Below the pieces are notes generated by a model. The model saw only the letters and a list, made by a program, of their open reading frames with translations. It did no database searches and was not told the origin of the DNA. A program made the translations under genes and the position numbers. Below, in pieces: positions 51,021-61,132 of a DNA stretch of 64,000 nt (its first letter is position 1; each line of letters starts with the position of its first letter). The DNA comes from Shewanella algae (GTDB lineage Bacteria; Pseudomonadota; Gammaproteobacteria; Enterobacterales; Shewanellaceae): NCBI RefSeq assembly GCF_009183365.2, contig NZ_CP068230.1, forward strand, positions 1,765,001 to 1,829,000, given 5' to 3'.

Positions 51021-53864
51021 TTAGAAGCTGCCGCGAATACCCACGGCTATCTGGGTACCGAAGCGTTCCAGATAATTCACCTGATCTTCGCGCTTGATGT
51101 AACCGGAGTAGCGGTTGTTGGTCAGGTTGGAGGCTTCACTGAACAGGGTCAAGTTGTCTGTGATGTCGTAGCTGATGCTGGCATCCAACTGGCCGTAGTC
51201 GTCTATCCAGGCCGGGCCGCCCCAGGCATCCGGATCCACCAGGAACTTGCTGCGCCAGTTATAGGCAAGGCGCGCCTGCAAACCATACTGCTCATAGTAG
51301 AGCACGGCATTGTAGGAGTTCTCGGACATCCCCTTGAAGGGCAGATCCTTGGCTTTCAGCTCAGGATCGTCATAACTGCTGTCCACATAGGTGTAGTTAA
51401 GCTGCCAGCCAAAGCCGTTGAACGGCTCAGGCAACCACTGTTCGAGGGATTGTTGCCAGGCAATTTCAAAGCCCTGCACTTTGGCACCGTACTGTCCGGA
51501 AACCGGCTGGCTTACCAGGTAACGGTTGCCATCGACCTCCATGGGGGTCTTTTCATCAGAGATAAAGGAGTCGATATCCTTGATGAACAGGGCGCCGCTC
51601 AGTGAACTGCTGTCGCCGTAATACCACTCCAGCGCCAGATCCGCCTGTTTGGCTTGCTCGGGTTCAACCCCGGGATTACCGCGCACCAGAGTTGGTAAGC
51701 CCTGCTCCTGACTGGTGAAGTTGGGCGCGGCCCAGACTCTGAGCGAGTAGAGTGACGGGCGGCTCAATACTTCGGCGGCCGAGATGCGCAGCAGCAGATC
51801 GTCCTGCAGGTTCAGCTTGAAGTTGAGGCTTGGCAATATGTTGGTATAGCTGTCGCTGTAGTTTACCGGGCTGACAGTGCGCCAGTCATCGTTGAGCGGC
51901 TGACCGGCATCATCCAGCACTACCTTGCTCAAGTCATAGCCAAAGCCTTCGGAATCGACTTGGGTGCGACTGGCCCTGACCCCCAGATTGAGCATATAGG
52001 GCAGATCGAACAGCAGCTCTTCAATCGTTATCTGCACATAGGCCGAGGTCACAGCCTCGCTTACCTCATAAGTACCGGCCTGATTGGCACTGGCTACTAT
52101 GGCCTCATTGGCGGCATCGCTGTTGATGGAGCGGTAGTATTCCAGTAACTTGTCATAGTCAAAGCTGGGCCAGGGATCCGGTGAGATGCTGTTTTCGCCG
52201 TCGAGGAAGTTATCGAAGTTGGCGGGCACAAACACATTGCCCGGAATTTGGAACAGCTCAAACTCGCCTTGAGTGAAGACTCCCGAGCCGTCAAAAGCAT
52301 AACCGTCGCGGGTTAGATAGTAGCCGCCGCGACTGAATTGGCTGGGGTTTTTCGATCTGAACTCATTCTGGCTCTTGACCTGTTTGACATAGTTTATCCC
52401 GGCATCCAGCTTGCTGATAAAGCCGCTTTCCGGCAAATACTGGGTCATCAGCTTAAGATCCGTTACCTTGTCATCCACGCCTGTGCCACTGTTTAGGCTG
52501 TAGTGGGCACCATAGGTCTGCTCGCTGGTGAGTCCCGGGCCTATCACCACATCCGGCAGCATCTGACCATTGGTGTAGTCGATATCTATGCTGTCGACAA
52601 AGCCGCGGGCGACGATGAAGCGATTGTCGCCCTTGTTCTTGTTTTTGGCGGCCGAGTAGGCAAGATCGGCGGTGACCGACCAATTGGGGGTGATAAACAG
52701 CGCCGTATTCAGTGCCAGTTGGTAGGTGTCTGTCTTGCGCGGTGTGCTCAGGTTAAGCAGCTCCACCATAGTGTTGTCGCCCTGCTGGCGCATGGAAACC
52801 ACTCGCCCCAGCTCATCGAACTGCGCACCGCTGAACAGCGGGGTACCCGGTGTCCACTCCTCGTCATAGTTGACAAACCCTATCTGGTATTTGTGTCCAT
52901 CGGTATTGTAGCGAGAGTAGAGGGCATCGAAATTGACATCCAGATTATCCAGAGGCCGCCATTGCAGCGCCAGGGTGCCACCGATGCGTTCGCGTACGTC
53001 CTGGGCGTTGGCATAGTACATGTAGCTTGGTATTTTGGAGGCGTAGATTTCGCCTTCATCAATCACACCATTGCCGTTGGTGTCTACCGGCACCCCGGCG
53101 CTGTCGACACCCCAGCCTTCCTCTTCATCGAAAAAACCATCGGCGGAATAGGTGTCGGCCCTGAGGGTTTTCTTGGAGTAAACGGCGGAAAACAGAGCGC
53201 CGAAACTGTCGTCATCGGACTTGTCGCCTATGATGAGAGATGCGTGCGGATGCAGGTCTTCGGTGCGCGACTCATAGATACCCTTGGCCGAGGCCTGCAG
53301 GGTAAAACCGTCCAAATCCAAAGGCTTGCGGGTCTGAATATCCACAATTGCCCCTATGCCTCCCTCGGTGAGCCGTGCTTCGGGAGACTTGTAAACCGCC
53401 AGCACATTGACCAGCTCCGAGGCTATGGTGTCAAAGTTGAAGTCCCGCCCGGCGTTGTCCGACGCCAGCTTGCGGCCATTGAGGGTGGTGATGTTGTAGC
53501 CGTCCCCCAGGCCGCGGATCAGTATGTTCTGTCCCTCGCCGCCGTTGCGGGTAATGGTCACCCCGGGAATACGTTGCAGTGCTTCGGCCAGGTTTTCATC
53601 CGGAAACTTGCCTATGTCATCGGCCACCACAAGATCCACCACTGCGGTGGCATTCTGTTTCAGAAACAGCGACTCCTTAATGGCTGAGCGGATACCCGTT
53701 ACCTGGATCCTTTCCAGCTCAGCATCCTGCTGTTGAGCTGAGTTTTGTTGTGTTTGAGCCTTGTTTTCCTTGTCGGACTCGTCATTGGCCGTAACCGGCT
53801 GTGTTGCCAGCGCACTGGCAACTGCCAGGGCAATTAGGGCAGGTTGGGTGGCTAAGAGCTTCAT
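51021..53864 (-). CDS. TonB-dependent outer-membrane receptor of the GalNAc regulon
   Basis: 947 residues. Signal peptide (MKLLATQPALIALAVASALA...), a Gln/Asn-rich spacer, then a TonB box-like ERIQVTGI near residue 52. The plug domain has GKFPDENLAEALQRIPGVTI and NILIRGLGDGYNITTLNGR, and the long barrel ends in aromatic Phe (VGIRGSF). This is the Caulobacter-type carbohydrate receptor group. It is divergent from agaR, with CTTTCG/CGAAAG motifs in between, so AgaR control and uptake of GalNAc or GalNAc-containing oligomers are likely. Substrate is inferred from context. Confidence 0.88.
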   Translation of the reverse strand: MKLLATQPALIALAVASALATQPVTANDESDKENKAQTQQNSAQQQDAELERIQVTGIRSAIKESLFLKQNATAVVDLVVADDIGKFPDENLAEALQRIPGVTITRNGGEGQNILIRGLGDGYNITTLNGRKLASDNAGRDFNFDTIASELVNVLAVYKSPEARLTEGGIGAIVDIQTRKPLDLDGFTLQASAKGIYESRTEDLHPHASLIIGDKSDDDSFGALFSAVYSKKTLRADTYSADGFFDEEEGWGVDSAGVPVDTNGNGVIDEGEIYASKIPSYMYYANAQDVRERIGGTLALQWRPLDNLDVNFDALYSRYNTDGHKYQIGFVNYDEEWTPGTPLFSGAQFDELGRVVSMRQQGDNTMVELLNLSTPRKTDTYQLALNTALFITPNWSVTADLAYSAAKNKNKGDNRFIVARGFVDSIDIDYTNGQMLPDVVIGPGLTSEQTYGAHYSLNSGTGVDDKVTDLKLMTQYLPESGFISKLDAGINYVKQVKSQNEFRSKNPSQFSRGGYYLTRDGYAFDGSGVFTQGEFELFQIPGNVFVPANFDNFLDGENSISPDPWPSFDYDKLLEYYRSINSDAANEAIVASANQAGTYEVSEAVTSAYVQITIEELLFDLPYMLNLGVRASRTQVDSEGFGYDLSKVVLDDAGQPLNDDWRTVSPVNYSDSYTNILPSLNFKLNLQDDLLLRISAAEVLSRPSLYSLRVWAAPNFTSQEQGLPTLVRGNPGVEPEQAKQADLALEWYYGDSSSLSGALFIKDIDSFISDEKTPMEVDGNRYLVSQPVSGQYGAKVQGFEIAWQQSLEQWLPEPFNGFGWQLNYTYVDSSYDDPELKAKDLPFKGMSENSYNAVLYYEQYGLQARLAYNWRSKFLVDPDAWGGPAWIDDYGQLDASISYDITDNLTLFSEASNLTNNRYSGYIKREDQVNYLERFGTQIAVGIRGSF

Positions 53865-53900
53865 GGGTTCCCCGCTGTTTGTTTTTATCAGGCTTAATGC

Positions 53901-53952
53901 CTTTCGCTTTTGTTGTTTTTCGAAAGCATTAGAAACAGCGAAATACTTTCGA
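53901..53952. promoter_or_regulatory. Probable AgaR sites upstream of the receptor gene
   Basis: CTTTCG (53901), TTTCGAAAG (53918-53926) and ACTTTCG (53946-53952) lie 40-90 bp before the receptor start. AgaR sites described in Shewanella contain repeated CTTTC elements, as I remember them. Confidence 0.5.
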
Positions 53953-54047
53953 TTGCTTATTTATAGCGTTAAAAACTCTGGGTGATCAATAAAAAAATGT
54001 AAAATGTCTTTTAATTGTTTTCGGTTTGGTGCATAGTTTAGCTAGTT

Positions 54048-54149
54048 GAAAGTGAAAGTTTGTTGTTGGTTTTGGCTTAAGTCGTTGTGGTATAAGAATT
54101 GTTGTTATGATTTGACGACGTTGCTAGTAGATTGAAAGCTTTCGAAAGC
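54048..54149. promoter_or_regulatory. agaR promoter and probable AgaR operator
   Basis: GAAAGCTTTCGAAAGC (54134-54149) is a dense run of GAAAG/CTTTC half sites about 53 bp before the agaR GTG. A further GAAAGTGAAAG is at 54048-54058 and a possible -10 TATAAG at 54091-54096. This supports autoregulation and joint control of the divergent genes. Confidence 0.5.
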
Positions 54150-54201
54150 CAGTGCAGGTTCACCTGCTCCAGAGCGCAACAAACAAAACAGGAAGAGTGC
54201 A

Positions 54202-54984
54202 GTGAATAATCTCAACACTATTGAGAGGCAGCAGGAGATAGTCCGGCTGACCCAGCAACAGGGAAAGGTGTCGGTCACCGAGCTGGCAAATCGCTTCGGG
54301 GTCTCGGAAGTCACCATACGCTCGGATCTGGCGGTATTGGATCAAAAGCAATTGTTGGTGCGCTCCCGCGGCGGCGCCATGGTCAACTCCGACCTTATTC
54401 GTGAACTGTCACTGAAAGAGAAGGGCCACTGCTATTCGGCACTGAAGCAGGAGCTGGGCAAGGTGGCGGCCTCTTTGGTTAATGATGGCGACCGCCTGTT
54501 GCTGGACTCGGGCACCACTACCCAGCAAGTCGCGGCCAACCTCCTTGAACATCAAGATCTTATTGTGATGACCAACGGCCTTAACATAGCCACTGAGCTG
54601 GCGCGTTCCGACGACGTTGAGGTGATGCTCACCGGCGGCTTGCTGCGTAAGAAGTCGATGTCTTTCTATGGTTCTATCGCCGAGAAGAGCCTCAGGGATT
54701 ACAACTTCAACAAGCTGATCCTCGGGGTGGATGGTTTTGATCTCAAGGCAGGTCTCACCACCCATTTTGAGAAGGAAGCCAGTCTCAACCGCATGATGTG
54801 TGAGATTGCCAGCGAGATAATAGTGGTTACCGATTCATCTAAATTCGACCAACAGGCGTTTCATGTAATTTGTGCCAGTCGGCAGATCCAGCAACTGGTG
54901 ACCGACAGCGGCATTCCCGAGCGCTATGTGGAAGAACTCACCAAGCAAGGGGTGCAGCTGCACCTGATAGATAAAAACAAATAA
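54202..54984 (+). CDS. agaR: AgaR, DeoR-family repressor of GalNAc use
   Basis: 260 residues. N-terminal DeoR helix-turn-helix (RQQEIVRLTQQQGKVSVTEL, then VSEVTIRSDLAVLDQKQLL) and a C-terminal sugar-phosphate-sensing domain with LLDSGTTTQQVA and TGGLLRKKSMSFYG. It begins with GTG, AGGAAG upstream. First gene of the plus-strand aga operon. The effector is probably GalNAc-6-phosphate or galactosamine-6-phosphate; this is known in related AgaR and inferred here. Confidence 0.85.
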   Translation: MNNLNTIERQQEIVRLTQQQGKVSVTELANRFGVSEVTIRSDLAVLDQKQLLVRSRGGAMVNSDLIRELSLKEKGHCYSALKQELGKVAASLVNDGDRLLLDSGTTTQQVAANLLEHQDLIVMTNGLNIATELARSDDVEVMLTGGLLRKKSMSFYGSIAEKSLRDYNFNKLILGVDGFDLKAGLTTHFEKEASLNRMMCEIASEIIVVTDSSKFDQQAFHVICASRQIQQLVTDSGIPERYVEELTKQGVQLHLIDKNK

Positions 54985-54998
54985 CAAGGGGAGAAGTT

Positions 54999-56369
54999 AT
55001 GTCTGGTTTTGATCGTCGTTCCTTTTTGAAAGCTTCGGTGGCCACAGCTGCTGCCTCGGCGCTGGCTGGCTGCGCCGCCAATGCCGGTTCATCTGCACTG
55101 GCACCCAAGTCCAGTGGCCGCTCTGTCATGGGGCTGGTGGTTCCGAAAATGGCCGAAGTGCGGGTGGGGCTAATCGGCGTCGGTGAGCGAGGTGTTGGGT
55201 TTATTCACCATTTCAACAACATAGAAGGTGCCAGGGTAACAGCTATCTGCGATACCGATCCCCTGGTCATAGAACGTGCCAAGAAGGTAATGAGTGACGC
55301 AGGCTTGGCCCAGCCCGGTTATTATTCCCAGGGCAAACACGCCTATCGTGAATTGTTGGCACGCCAGGATGTGGACATAGTGGTCATTGCCACACCTTGG
55401 GAATGGCACCACCCCATGGCCAAAGAGGCTATGCTGGCCGGCAAACACGCCTTTGTTGAAGTGCCTATGGGGATCACCATGGAGCAGCTCTGGGATCTGG
55501 TGGACACAGCCGAGCAAACCCAGCGCAACTGCATGATGATGGAAAACGTCTGCTACGGTCGCGACGAGCTGATGGTGCTCAACATGGTACGCCAGGGGCT
55601 GTTCGGTGAACTGCTGCACGGTGAGGCCGCTTATATTCACGAGCTGCGCTGGCAGATGAAGGAGATAGATCGCAAGACGGGCTCCTGGCGCACCAAGTAT
55701 CACGCCTTGATTGACGGTAACCTGTATCCTACCCATGGTTTGGGGCCTGTGTCCCAGTACATGAATATCAACCGCGGGGACAGGTTCGACTATCTCACTT
55801 CCATGAGCTCTCCGTCGCTTGGGCGCGCAGCCTATGCCAAGCGTGAATTCCCCGCCGACCATGCCCGCAACAAGCTCAACTATATCTGCGGCGATATCAA
55901 TACCAGTCTTATTAAGACGGTTAAAGGCCGAACCATCATGGTGCAACACGACACCACAACGCCGCGTCCTTACAGCCGCCATAACCTGATTCAGGGCACC
56001 AATGGGATGTTTGCCGGTTTCCCCAACCGCATAGCACTGGAGCAGGGCGGCAGTGGCAGCTTCCACCATTGGGACCAGGATATGACCCAGTGGTATGCCA
56101 AGTATGACCATCCGCTGTGGTTGCAGATGGGCGAGGCGGCCGAAAAGAACGGCGGTCATGGCGGCATGGACTTTTTAATGTGCTGGCGGATGATCTACTG
56201 CCTGCGTAACGGCGAGCCGCTGGATCAGGATGTGTATGACGGTGCGGCCTGGTCGGCGGTGCAGCCTCTGTCGGCGGCTTCAGTGGCCGATCGCGGTAAC
56301 TCCAAGGATTTCCCCGACTTTACCCGTGGCGTGTGGCAGAGCGCCAAACCGCTTGGCATTGTAGGTTGA
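54999..56369 (+). CDS. GH109 alpha-N-acetylgalactosaminidase (Gfo/Idh/MocA fold)
   Basis: 456 residues. Starts with a twin-arginine-like signal DRRSFLKA and a lipobox-like LAGC (residue 25), so it is probably exported folded with its NAD and perhaps lipid-anchored. NAD-binding VGLIGVGERGVGF, the EVPMG strand and the HALIDGNLYPTHGLGP block fit GH109, which hydrolyses terminal alpha-GalNAc by an NAD-dependent oxidation/elimination route. Shewanella members are known. It would release GalNAc in the periplasm or at the surface for the downstream enzymes. 15 bp after agaR and 8 bp before agaZ. Confidence 0.85.
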   Translation: MSGFDRRSFLKASVATAAASALAGCAANAGSSALAPKSSGRSVMGLVVPKMAEVRVGLIGVGERGVGFIHHFNNIEGARVTAICDTDPLVIERAKKVMSDAGLAQPGYYSQGKHAYRELLARQDVDIVVIATPWEWHHPMAKEAMLAGKHAFVEVPMGITMEQLWDLVDTAEQTQRNCMMMENVCYGRDELMVLNMVRQGLFGELLHGEAAYIHELRWQMKEIDRKTGSWRTKYHALIDGNLYPTHGLGPVSQYMNINRGDRFDYLTSMSSPSLGRAAYAKREFPADHARNKLNYICGDINTSLIKTVKGRTIMVQHDTTTPRPYSRHNLIQGTNGMFAGFPNRIALEQGGSGSFHHWDQDMTQWYAKYDHPLWLQMGEAAEKNGGHGGMDFLMCWRMIYCLRNGEPLDQDVYDGAAWSAVQPLSAASVADRGNSKDFPDFTRGVWQSAKPLGIVG

Positions 56370-56376
56370 GGTAAGC

Positions 56377-57651
56377 ATGTCTGCACTCAAATCCATTATT
56401 GAGGCCAACAAGGCCGGGCAGCAGGCGGGGATTTATTCCGTCTGTTCGGCCCAGCCGCTGGTACTGCGCGCCGCTCTGCGTCATGCGGCGCGGCAACGGG
56501 CGCCCTTGCTGATTGAGGCTACGGCCAACCAGGTCAATCAGCACGGCGGCTACACCGGCATGACCCCCGCCGATTTTATCGCCTTTGTGAAGAGCCTGGC
56601 CCAAAGTGAAGGTGTTGCCGAAGCGCAGTTGCTGTTCGGCGGCGATCACCTGGGGCCGGTGGCCTGGAAACACCTGACTGCCGAGCAGGCGATGGCCGAG
56701 GCCGAAGCCATGGTGCGGGCCTATGTCGAGGCGGGATTTTGTAAAATTCATCTGGATGCCAGCATGGCTTGTCATCAGGAACAAACGCCCCTTGCCGATG
56801 AGGTGATTGCCGCGCGCGCCGCCAGACTGTGCCGCGCCGCAGAAGCGGCCAAGGCGCCGGGGCAACAGCTTTGTTATGTGATAGGCACTGAAGTACCCGC
56901 TCCCGGTGGTGTCAGTTCGCTGGAGGAGGGGCTGCAGGTCACCCCGGTCGCGGCGATGAAACACACCATTAGCGCCCACAAACAGGCCTTTGCCGCCAAA
57001 GGGCTTGGGGAGGAGGTTTGGCAGCGGGTGATTGCGCTGGTGGTGCAGCCGGGGGTGGAGTTCGGCAATGCCGGGGTACATCAGTATGATGATACGCTCA
57101 CCAAGGAGCAGAGCCGCTTTATTCGCGAGCAGCCCAACCTGGTGTTTGAAGCCCACTCCACAGATTATCAACTGCCGGAGCATTACGCCCAGTTGGTGGC
57201 CGGCCATTTTGCCATTCTCAAGGTGGGGCCGCAGTTGACTTTTGCCCTGCGCGAGGGGCTGTTTGCCCTGGATCATATAGAGGCCTTGCTGGTGCCGGCG
57301 GCGAAACGCTCAGGGCTTAGAGCACTGTGTGAGCAGAAGATGCTGTCTGAGCCCAAATACTGGCAGTCGTTCTATACAGATCCTGCGCTGCGGGATTGGC
57401 AACTGGGATTTAGTTACAGTGACAGGATCCGCTACTATTGGCCCGAATTGTCACTGACCATAGACAAGCTTCTGGCCAATCTGGCAAACCCCATTCCCGA
57501 GCCTCTTATCAGCCAATATCTGCCGCTGGCCTATCCGGCCGTGGTCAGAGGCGAGCTGCCTGCCACGGCGATTGAGCTGGTACTCCATCATATCGGCCTG
57601 GTGCTTAACCGTTATGCCAGCGCCTGTCAGCCTGCTGCCATCGAAGGATAA
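56377..57651 (+). CDS. agaZ: AgaZ/KbaZ, tagatose-1,6-bisphosphate aldolase component
   Basis: 424-residue TIM-barrel protein of the GatZ/KbaZ family. Opening block IYSVCSAQPLVLRAALRHA and then LLFGGDHLGPVAWK. In E. coli it supports the catalytic subunit KbaY; no agaY/kbaY gene is in this operon, so either the catalytic subunit lies elsewhere or this protein acts alone. Tagatose-6-phosphate kinase is also absent here and may be supplied by phosphofructokinase. The stop is 4 bp before agaS. Confidence 0.88.
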   Translation: MSALKSIIEANKAGQQAGIYSVCSAQPLVLRAALRHAARQRAPLLIEATANQVNQHGGYTGMTPADFIAFVKSLAQSEGVAEAQLLFGGDHLGPVAWKHLTAEQAMAEAEAMVRAYVEAGFCKIHLDASMACHQEQTPLADEVIAARAARLCRAAEAAKAPGQQLCYVIGTEVPAPGGVSSLEEGLQVTPVAAMKHTISAHKQAFAAKGLGEEVWQRVIALVVQPGVEFGNAGVHQYDDTLTKEQSRFIREQPNLVFEAHSTDYQLPEHYAQLVAGHFAILKVGPQLTFALREGLFALDHIEALLVPAAKRSGLRALCEQKMLSEPKYWQSFYTDPALRDWQLGFSYSDRIRYYWPELSLTIDKLLANLANPIPEPLISQYLPLAYPAVVRGELPATAIELVLHHIGLVLNRYASACQPAAIEG

Positions 57652-57655
57652 ATCA

Positions 57656-58861
57656 ATGCAAGTCAGTGACCTATCAAAGACCCACTTGTATCCAAAATCT
57701 GCCGCCAACCCGCTTTGGCAAGCGCCGGAGAGTGGCAAATGGACGGCGACCGAGATAGCCCAGCAGCCGACTCTCTGGCGCGAATTACAGGCCGATTTCA
57801 AACACAGGGAAGCGCAGCTCAGCGCTTTTCTCAATCCCTTGCTGGCCAAGGACAATCTGCGGATTATTCTCACCGGCGCGGGTACTTCGGCTTATATCGG
57901 CGAGGCGTTGGCAGCCTCTTTACAGCGGCAACTCAGATTGCCGGGCCAGAGGGTGGAAGCCTTGTCCAGCACGGATATTGTTTCTCACCCCAGGCTGCAT
58001 CTCAACCCATTGCAGCCGACTCTGATAGTCTCCTATGGCCGCTCTGGAAACAGCCCTGAATCCCTGGCTGTGATGGCGTTGGCCGATGAGTTGCTGACAG
58101 ATGTCAGTCATCTGCTGCTGACCTGTAACCCTGAGGGAGCCTTGGCCAGCTATGCGGCCGAACACAGTCACAAGGCTTGTTTGTGGTTGATGCCCCAAGA
58201 CAGCCACGACCGCAGCTTTGCCATGACCAGCAGCTTCAGTTGTATGTATCTGGCGACCCTGCTGTTGTTTGCCGAGGAAGACAAATCGCTATCCAGGGTG
58301 CTGACACTGACGGAGCAACTGCTCGAAACCCGGCTCGACGGGGTGCAGCAAACAGCGGGCCATTGCTGCAAGCGGATAGTGTTTCTCGGCGCTGGGCCAC
58401 TCAAGGCGGCGGCTCAGGAGGCGGCGCTCAAGTACCTTGAACTGACGGCCGGTATAGTGATCAGCAGTTTTGAGAGTCCGCTGGGGTTTCGTCACGGCCC
58501 CAAGTCACTGGTGAATGAAGATACCCAGATAGTGCTGCTCGGCAGCTCTGAGCCCTATGCCAGAGCCTATGATCTGGATCTTCTGGCAGAGCTGCGCGCC
58601 GATAAGCGGGCGCTGGATATCTGTTATCTGAGTGAAGAGGCTCTGGCCCAAGATGGTCAGGCCAGTCTGGAAGAGGCTTGGTTGACACTGCCCTTTATTG
58701 TTTACTGTCAGCTACTTGCATTTTACAAGGCGTTGGAGCTTGGGGTGTCACCGGATAATCCCTGTCCCAGTGGCCAGGTCAATAGAGTGGTGCAGGGGGT
58801 GAAGCTGCATTCGCTTGCGGTTTATACTCGGCCCGGCAGCCTGGATAACACAGAGGATTGA
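57656..58861 (+). CDS. agaS: AgaS, galactosamine-6-phosphate deaminase/isomerase
   Basis: 401 residues with two SIS domains (ILTGAGTSAYIGEALAASL; FLGAGPLKAAAQEAALKYLE) and the phosphosugar motif LIVSYGRSGNSPES. It converts galactosamine-6-phosphate to tagatose-6-phosphate and ammonia. The ATG at 57656 follows AAGGA by 7 bp; the open frame extends 84 bp into agaZ but without a start signal. 3 bp separate its stop from agaK. Confidence 0.9.
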   Translation: MQVSDLSKTHLYPKSAANPLWQAPESGKWTATEIAQQPTLWRELQADFKHREAQLSAFLNPLLAKDNLRIILTGAGTSAYIGEALAASLQRQLRLPGQRVEALSSTDIVSHPRLHLNPLQPTLIVSYGRSGNSPESLAVMALADELLTDVSHLLLTCNPEGALASYAAEHSHKACLWLMPQDSHDRSFAMTSSFSCMYLATLLLFAEEDKSLSRVLTLTEQLLETRLDGVQQTAGHCCKRIVFLGAGPLKAAAQEAALKYLELTAGIVISSFESPLGFRHGPKSLVNEDTQIVLLGSSEPYARAYDLDLLAELRADKRALDICYLSEEALAQDGQASLEEAWLTLPFIVYCQLLAFYKALELGVSPDNPCPSGQVNRVVQGVKLHSLAVYTRPGSLDNTED

Positions 58862-58864
58862 GCC

Positions 58865-59872
58865 ATGTACTACGGTGTGGATATCGGTGGTACCAAGATA
58901 GAACTGGCGGTGTTCAGTCCACAATTGCGTTTGTTGGATAAATGGCGCATTGCGACTCAGGGTGACGATTATCAGAGCTTTCTGACCTCACTCGCCTTGC
59001 AGATAAGCGAGGCCGACAGGCGCTGGCCGGCCGAGTCCGGCATCCCGGGCACTGTGGGGATAGCCCTGCCCGGGGTGATCCGCGCCGATGGCACTGTGGT
59101 CTCCAGCAATGTGCCTTGCCTCAATCAGCGTAAAGTGGCCGAAGATCTGGGCGCCTTGTTGTCGCGTCCAGTGGCCCTTGGCAATGATTGCCGTTGTTTC
59201 GCCCTATCCGAAGCCTTACTGGGAGCCGGGAAAGATCATGCCAGAGTACTTGGGCTCATACTCGGTACCGGGCTTGGCGGCGGGATCTGTATCGAAGGGC
59301 GGCTTATCACCGGCGCCCACTGTCTGGCCGGCGAGTTCGGCCATCAGGGCATGGCGGCCAGCGTGCTGCTGCGCCATGGCTTGCCGCTTTATGATTGCGG
59401 CTGTGGCCTTAAAGGCTGCGCCGAAACCTATGTCTCGGGCACAGGCCTTGGTCGTATCTACCGGGAGTTTGGCGGCGAGGGTGATACATACGCTTGGCTG
59501 GCGGCGCTGCGCGCCGGTGATGCCATAGCCAAACGCAGTTTCGATGCTTATCTGGATGCCCTGGGCAGTGTGTTGGCCGGACAGATCCTCAGTCTGGATC
59601 CGGACATCTTTGTCTTCGGCGGCGGCTTGAGCGAAGTGCCGGAAATTTTGGCGGCGCTGCCGCAGGCTACCGCCAGGCATATGTTCAATGGGGTGCAGTT
59701 GCCCGAGTTTTGCGCCGCTCAATTCGGCGCCGCCAGTGGCGTTCGCGGCGCCGCCATGCTGGGAAAGGCGCTGGCGACTAGAGTGGAACAGAGCAATAGC
59801 GTGAGCGCCAACGAGCAGGTAGCGGATATGGATACCCTGTTGACCGGAGGCTGGCATGAACAGCAACACTGA
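58865..59872 (+). CDS. agaK: AgaK, N-acetylgalactosamine kinase (ROK family)
   Basis: 335-residue ROK kinase. ATP loop DIGGTKIEL at 5-13, catalytic region NDCRCFALSEA, GTGLGGGICIEG, the GEFGHQG loop, and the zinc-binding CGCGLKGCAETYVSG. It phosphorylates GalNAc at C6 after import. Its last 17 bases overlap the agaA start in another frame, so the two are translationally coupled. Confidence 0.88.
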   Translation: MYYGVDIGGTKIELAVFSPQLRLLDKWRIATQGDDYQSFLTSLALQISEADRRWPAESGIPGTVGIALPGVIRADGTVVSSNVPCLNQRKVAEDLGALLSRPVALGNDCRCFALSEALLGAGKDHARVLGLILGTGLGGGICIEGRLITGAHCLAGEFGHQGMAASVLLRHGLPLYDCGCGLKGCAETYVSGTGLGRIYREFGGEGDTYAWLAALRAGDAIAKRSFDAYLDALGSVLAGQILSLDPDIFVFGGGLSEVPEILAALPQATARHMFNGVQLPEFCAAQFGAASGVRGAAMLGKALATRVEQSNSVSANEQVADMDTLLTGGWHEQQH

Positions 59873-61043
59873 CAAGGCCCCGTTCTGGATTGGTGCCTAT
59901 GGTGCCCTGCTCGGGCCGCAAATGAGCCGCAGTAGTGAGGTTTGGCTGCGGATAGTCGATGGCCGTATTCATACCATTGCCAAGGCGCCCAAGGAAGGTG
60001 AGGCGGCAACTCACTATGCAGGCCTTCTGGTTCCCGGTTTTGTCGACACTCAGGTCAACGGTGGTGGTGGCCGCATGTTCAACCGGCAGCCCAGCGTTGA
60101 GACGCTTAAGCTGATGTTGGACGCCCATGGCCGTTTCGGCACCACCAGCATGTTGCCGACGCTTATCAGCGACGATATCAGGGTAATGCAAGCGGCACTT
60201 GCGGCGGCCATCAGCGCCAGGGAAGCCGGTCTTGACGGCATAGCCGGGATCCATTTTGAGGGGCCGCATCTGTCACTGGAGCGTAAGGGGTGCCACAGTG
60301 AAGCACGCTTAAGAGAGCTTGGCGATATTGAGTTGGCGCTCTACGCCGAGGCTGTGTCCCAACTGGGTGTTTGTGTGGTGACTCTGGCTCCCGAGAGGGT
60401 AGGGCCTGAAGATGTTCGCCGCCTGGTGGCGCTCGGTGTCAGAGTGTCGTTGGGGCATTCCAATGCCAATGCCGAAACCGTGATGACGGCGCTGGATGCC
60501 GGAGCCAGCGGCTTTACCCATCTTTATAACGGCATGTCACAGCTGGAGTCGCGTGCTCCCGGCATGGTGGGAACGGCGCTCAGTGACCCAAGGGCATTTT
60601 GCGGCATTATTCTCGACGGTCATCATCTGCACCCGGTCAGCGCCACTCTCGCCTGGCGTGCCAAGGGGAGTCGACGTTTGATGCTGGTAACAGATGCCAT
60701 GTCGTCTGTGGGCTCTGAAGAGCAGGAGTTTGAATTTTTCGGCGGTAAAGTTGTGCGCCGCGGTACTGAGCTCAGGGATCTCAACGGCTCTTTGGCCGGC
60801 TCAGTATTGGAGATGACAACGGCGGTTCGCTATGCCGTCAAGGTGCTGGGGATCCCGCTGGAGCAGGCCGTTGCCATGGCCAGCAGTACTCCAGCCGCTT
60901 TTGCCGGGCTGAATGACAGAGGCATGTTGGCCGAAGGCATGCGGGCTGACTTGCTGCTGCTTGACGATGCCCTGTATCAGTCAAAGCGCTGGCAAGGCGG
61001 CAGGCTTGCAGCGGGCGCCGAAGTTCGCAGCAAAAGCGTTTGA
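59856..61043 (+). CDS. agaA: AgaA, N-acetylgalactosamine-6-phosphate deacetylase
   Basis: 395-residue amidohydrolase of the NagA/AgaA group. The usual HxH is replaced here by DTQVNGGGG after GLLVPGFV, as in one-metal NagA types. Remaining ligands: Glu in GIHFEGPHLS, His in SLGHSNA and FTHLYNGM, catalytic Asp in LVTDAMSSVG. It yields galactosamine-6-phosphate and acetate. The aga context favours GalNAc over GlcNAc. Confidence 0.88.
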   Translation: MNSNTDKAPFWIGAYGALLGPQMSRSSEVWLRIVDGRIHTIAKAPKEGEAATHYAGLLVPGFVDTQVNGGGGRMFNRQPSVETLKLMLDAHGRFGTTSMLPTLISDDIRVMQAALAAAISAREAGLDGIAGIHFEGPHLSLERKGCHSEARLRELGDIELALYAEAVSQLGVCVVTLAPERVGPEDVRRLVALGVRVSLGHSNANAETVMTALDAGASGFTHLYNGMSQLESRAPGMVGTALSDPRAFCGIILDGHHLHPVSATLAWRAKGSRRLMLVTDAMSSVGSEEQEFEFFGGKVVRRGTELRDLNGSLAGSVLEMTTAVRYAVKVLGIPLEQAVAMASSTPAAFAGLNDRGMLAEGMRADLLLLDDALYQSKRWQGGRLAAGAEVRSKSV

Positions 61044-61132
61044 AAAATAAGCAGCTTCAAGGGACATCTGTCCTTGGCAGCAGCTGGATAATCATTGACA
61101 GAGAATAACAATAACAAGAGGAGATGCCGACA

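Noticed and set aside
50937..51605. 222-codon plus-strand open frame opposite the TonB receptor 3' end
   Set aside because: Antisense to the barrel-coding region of a clear receptor gene; no motif.
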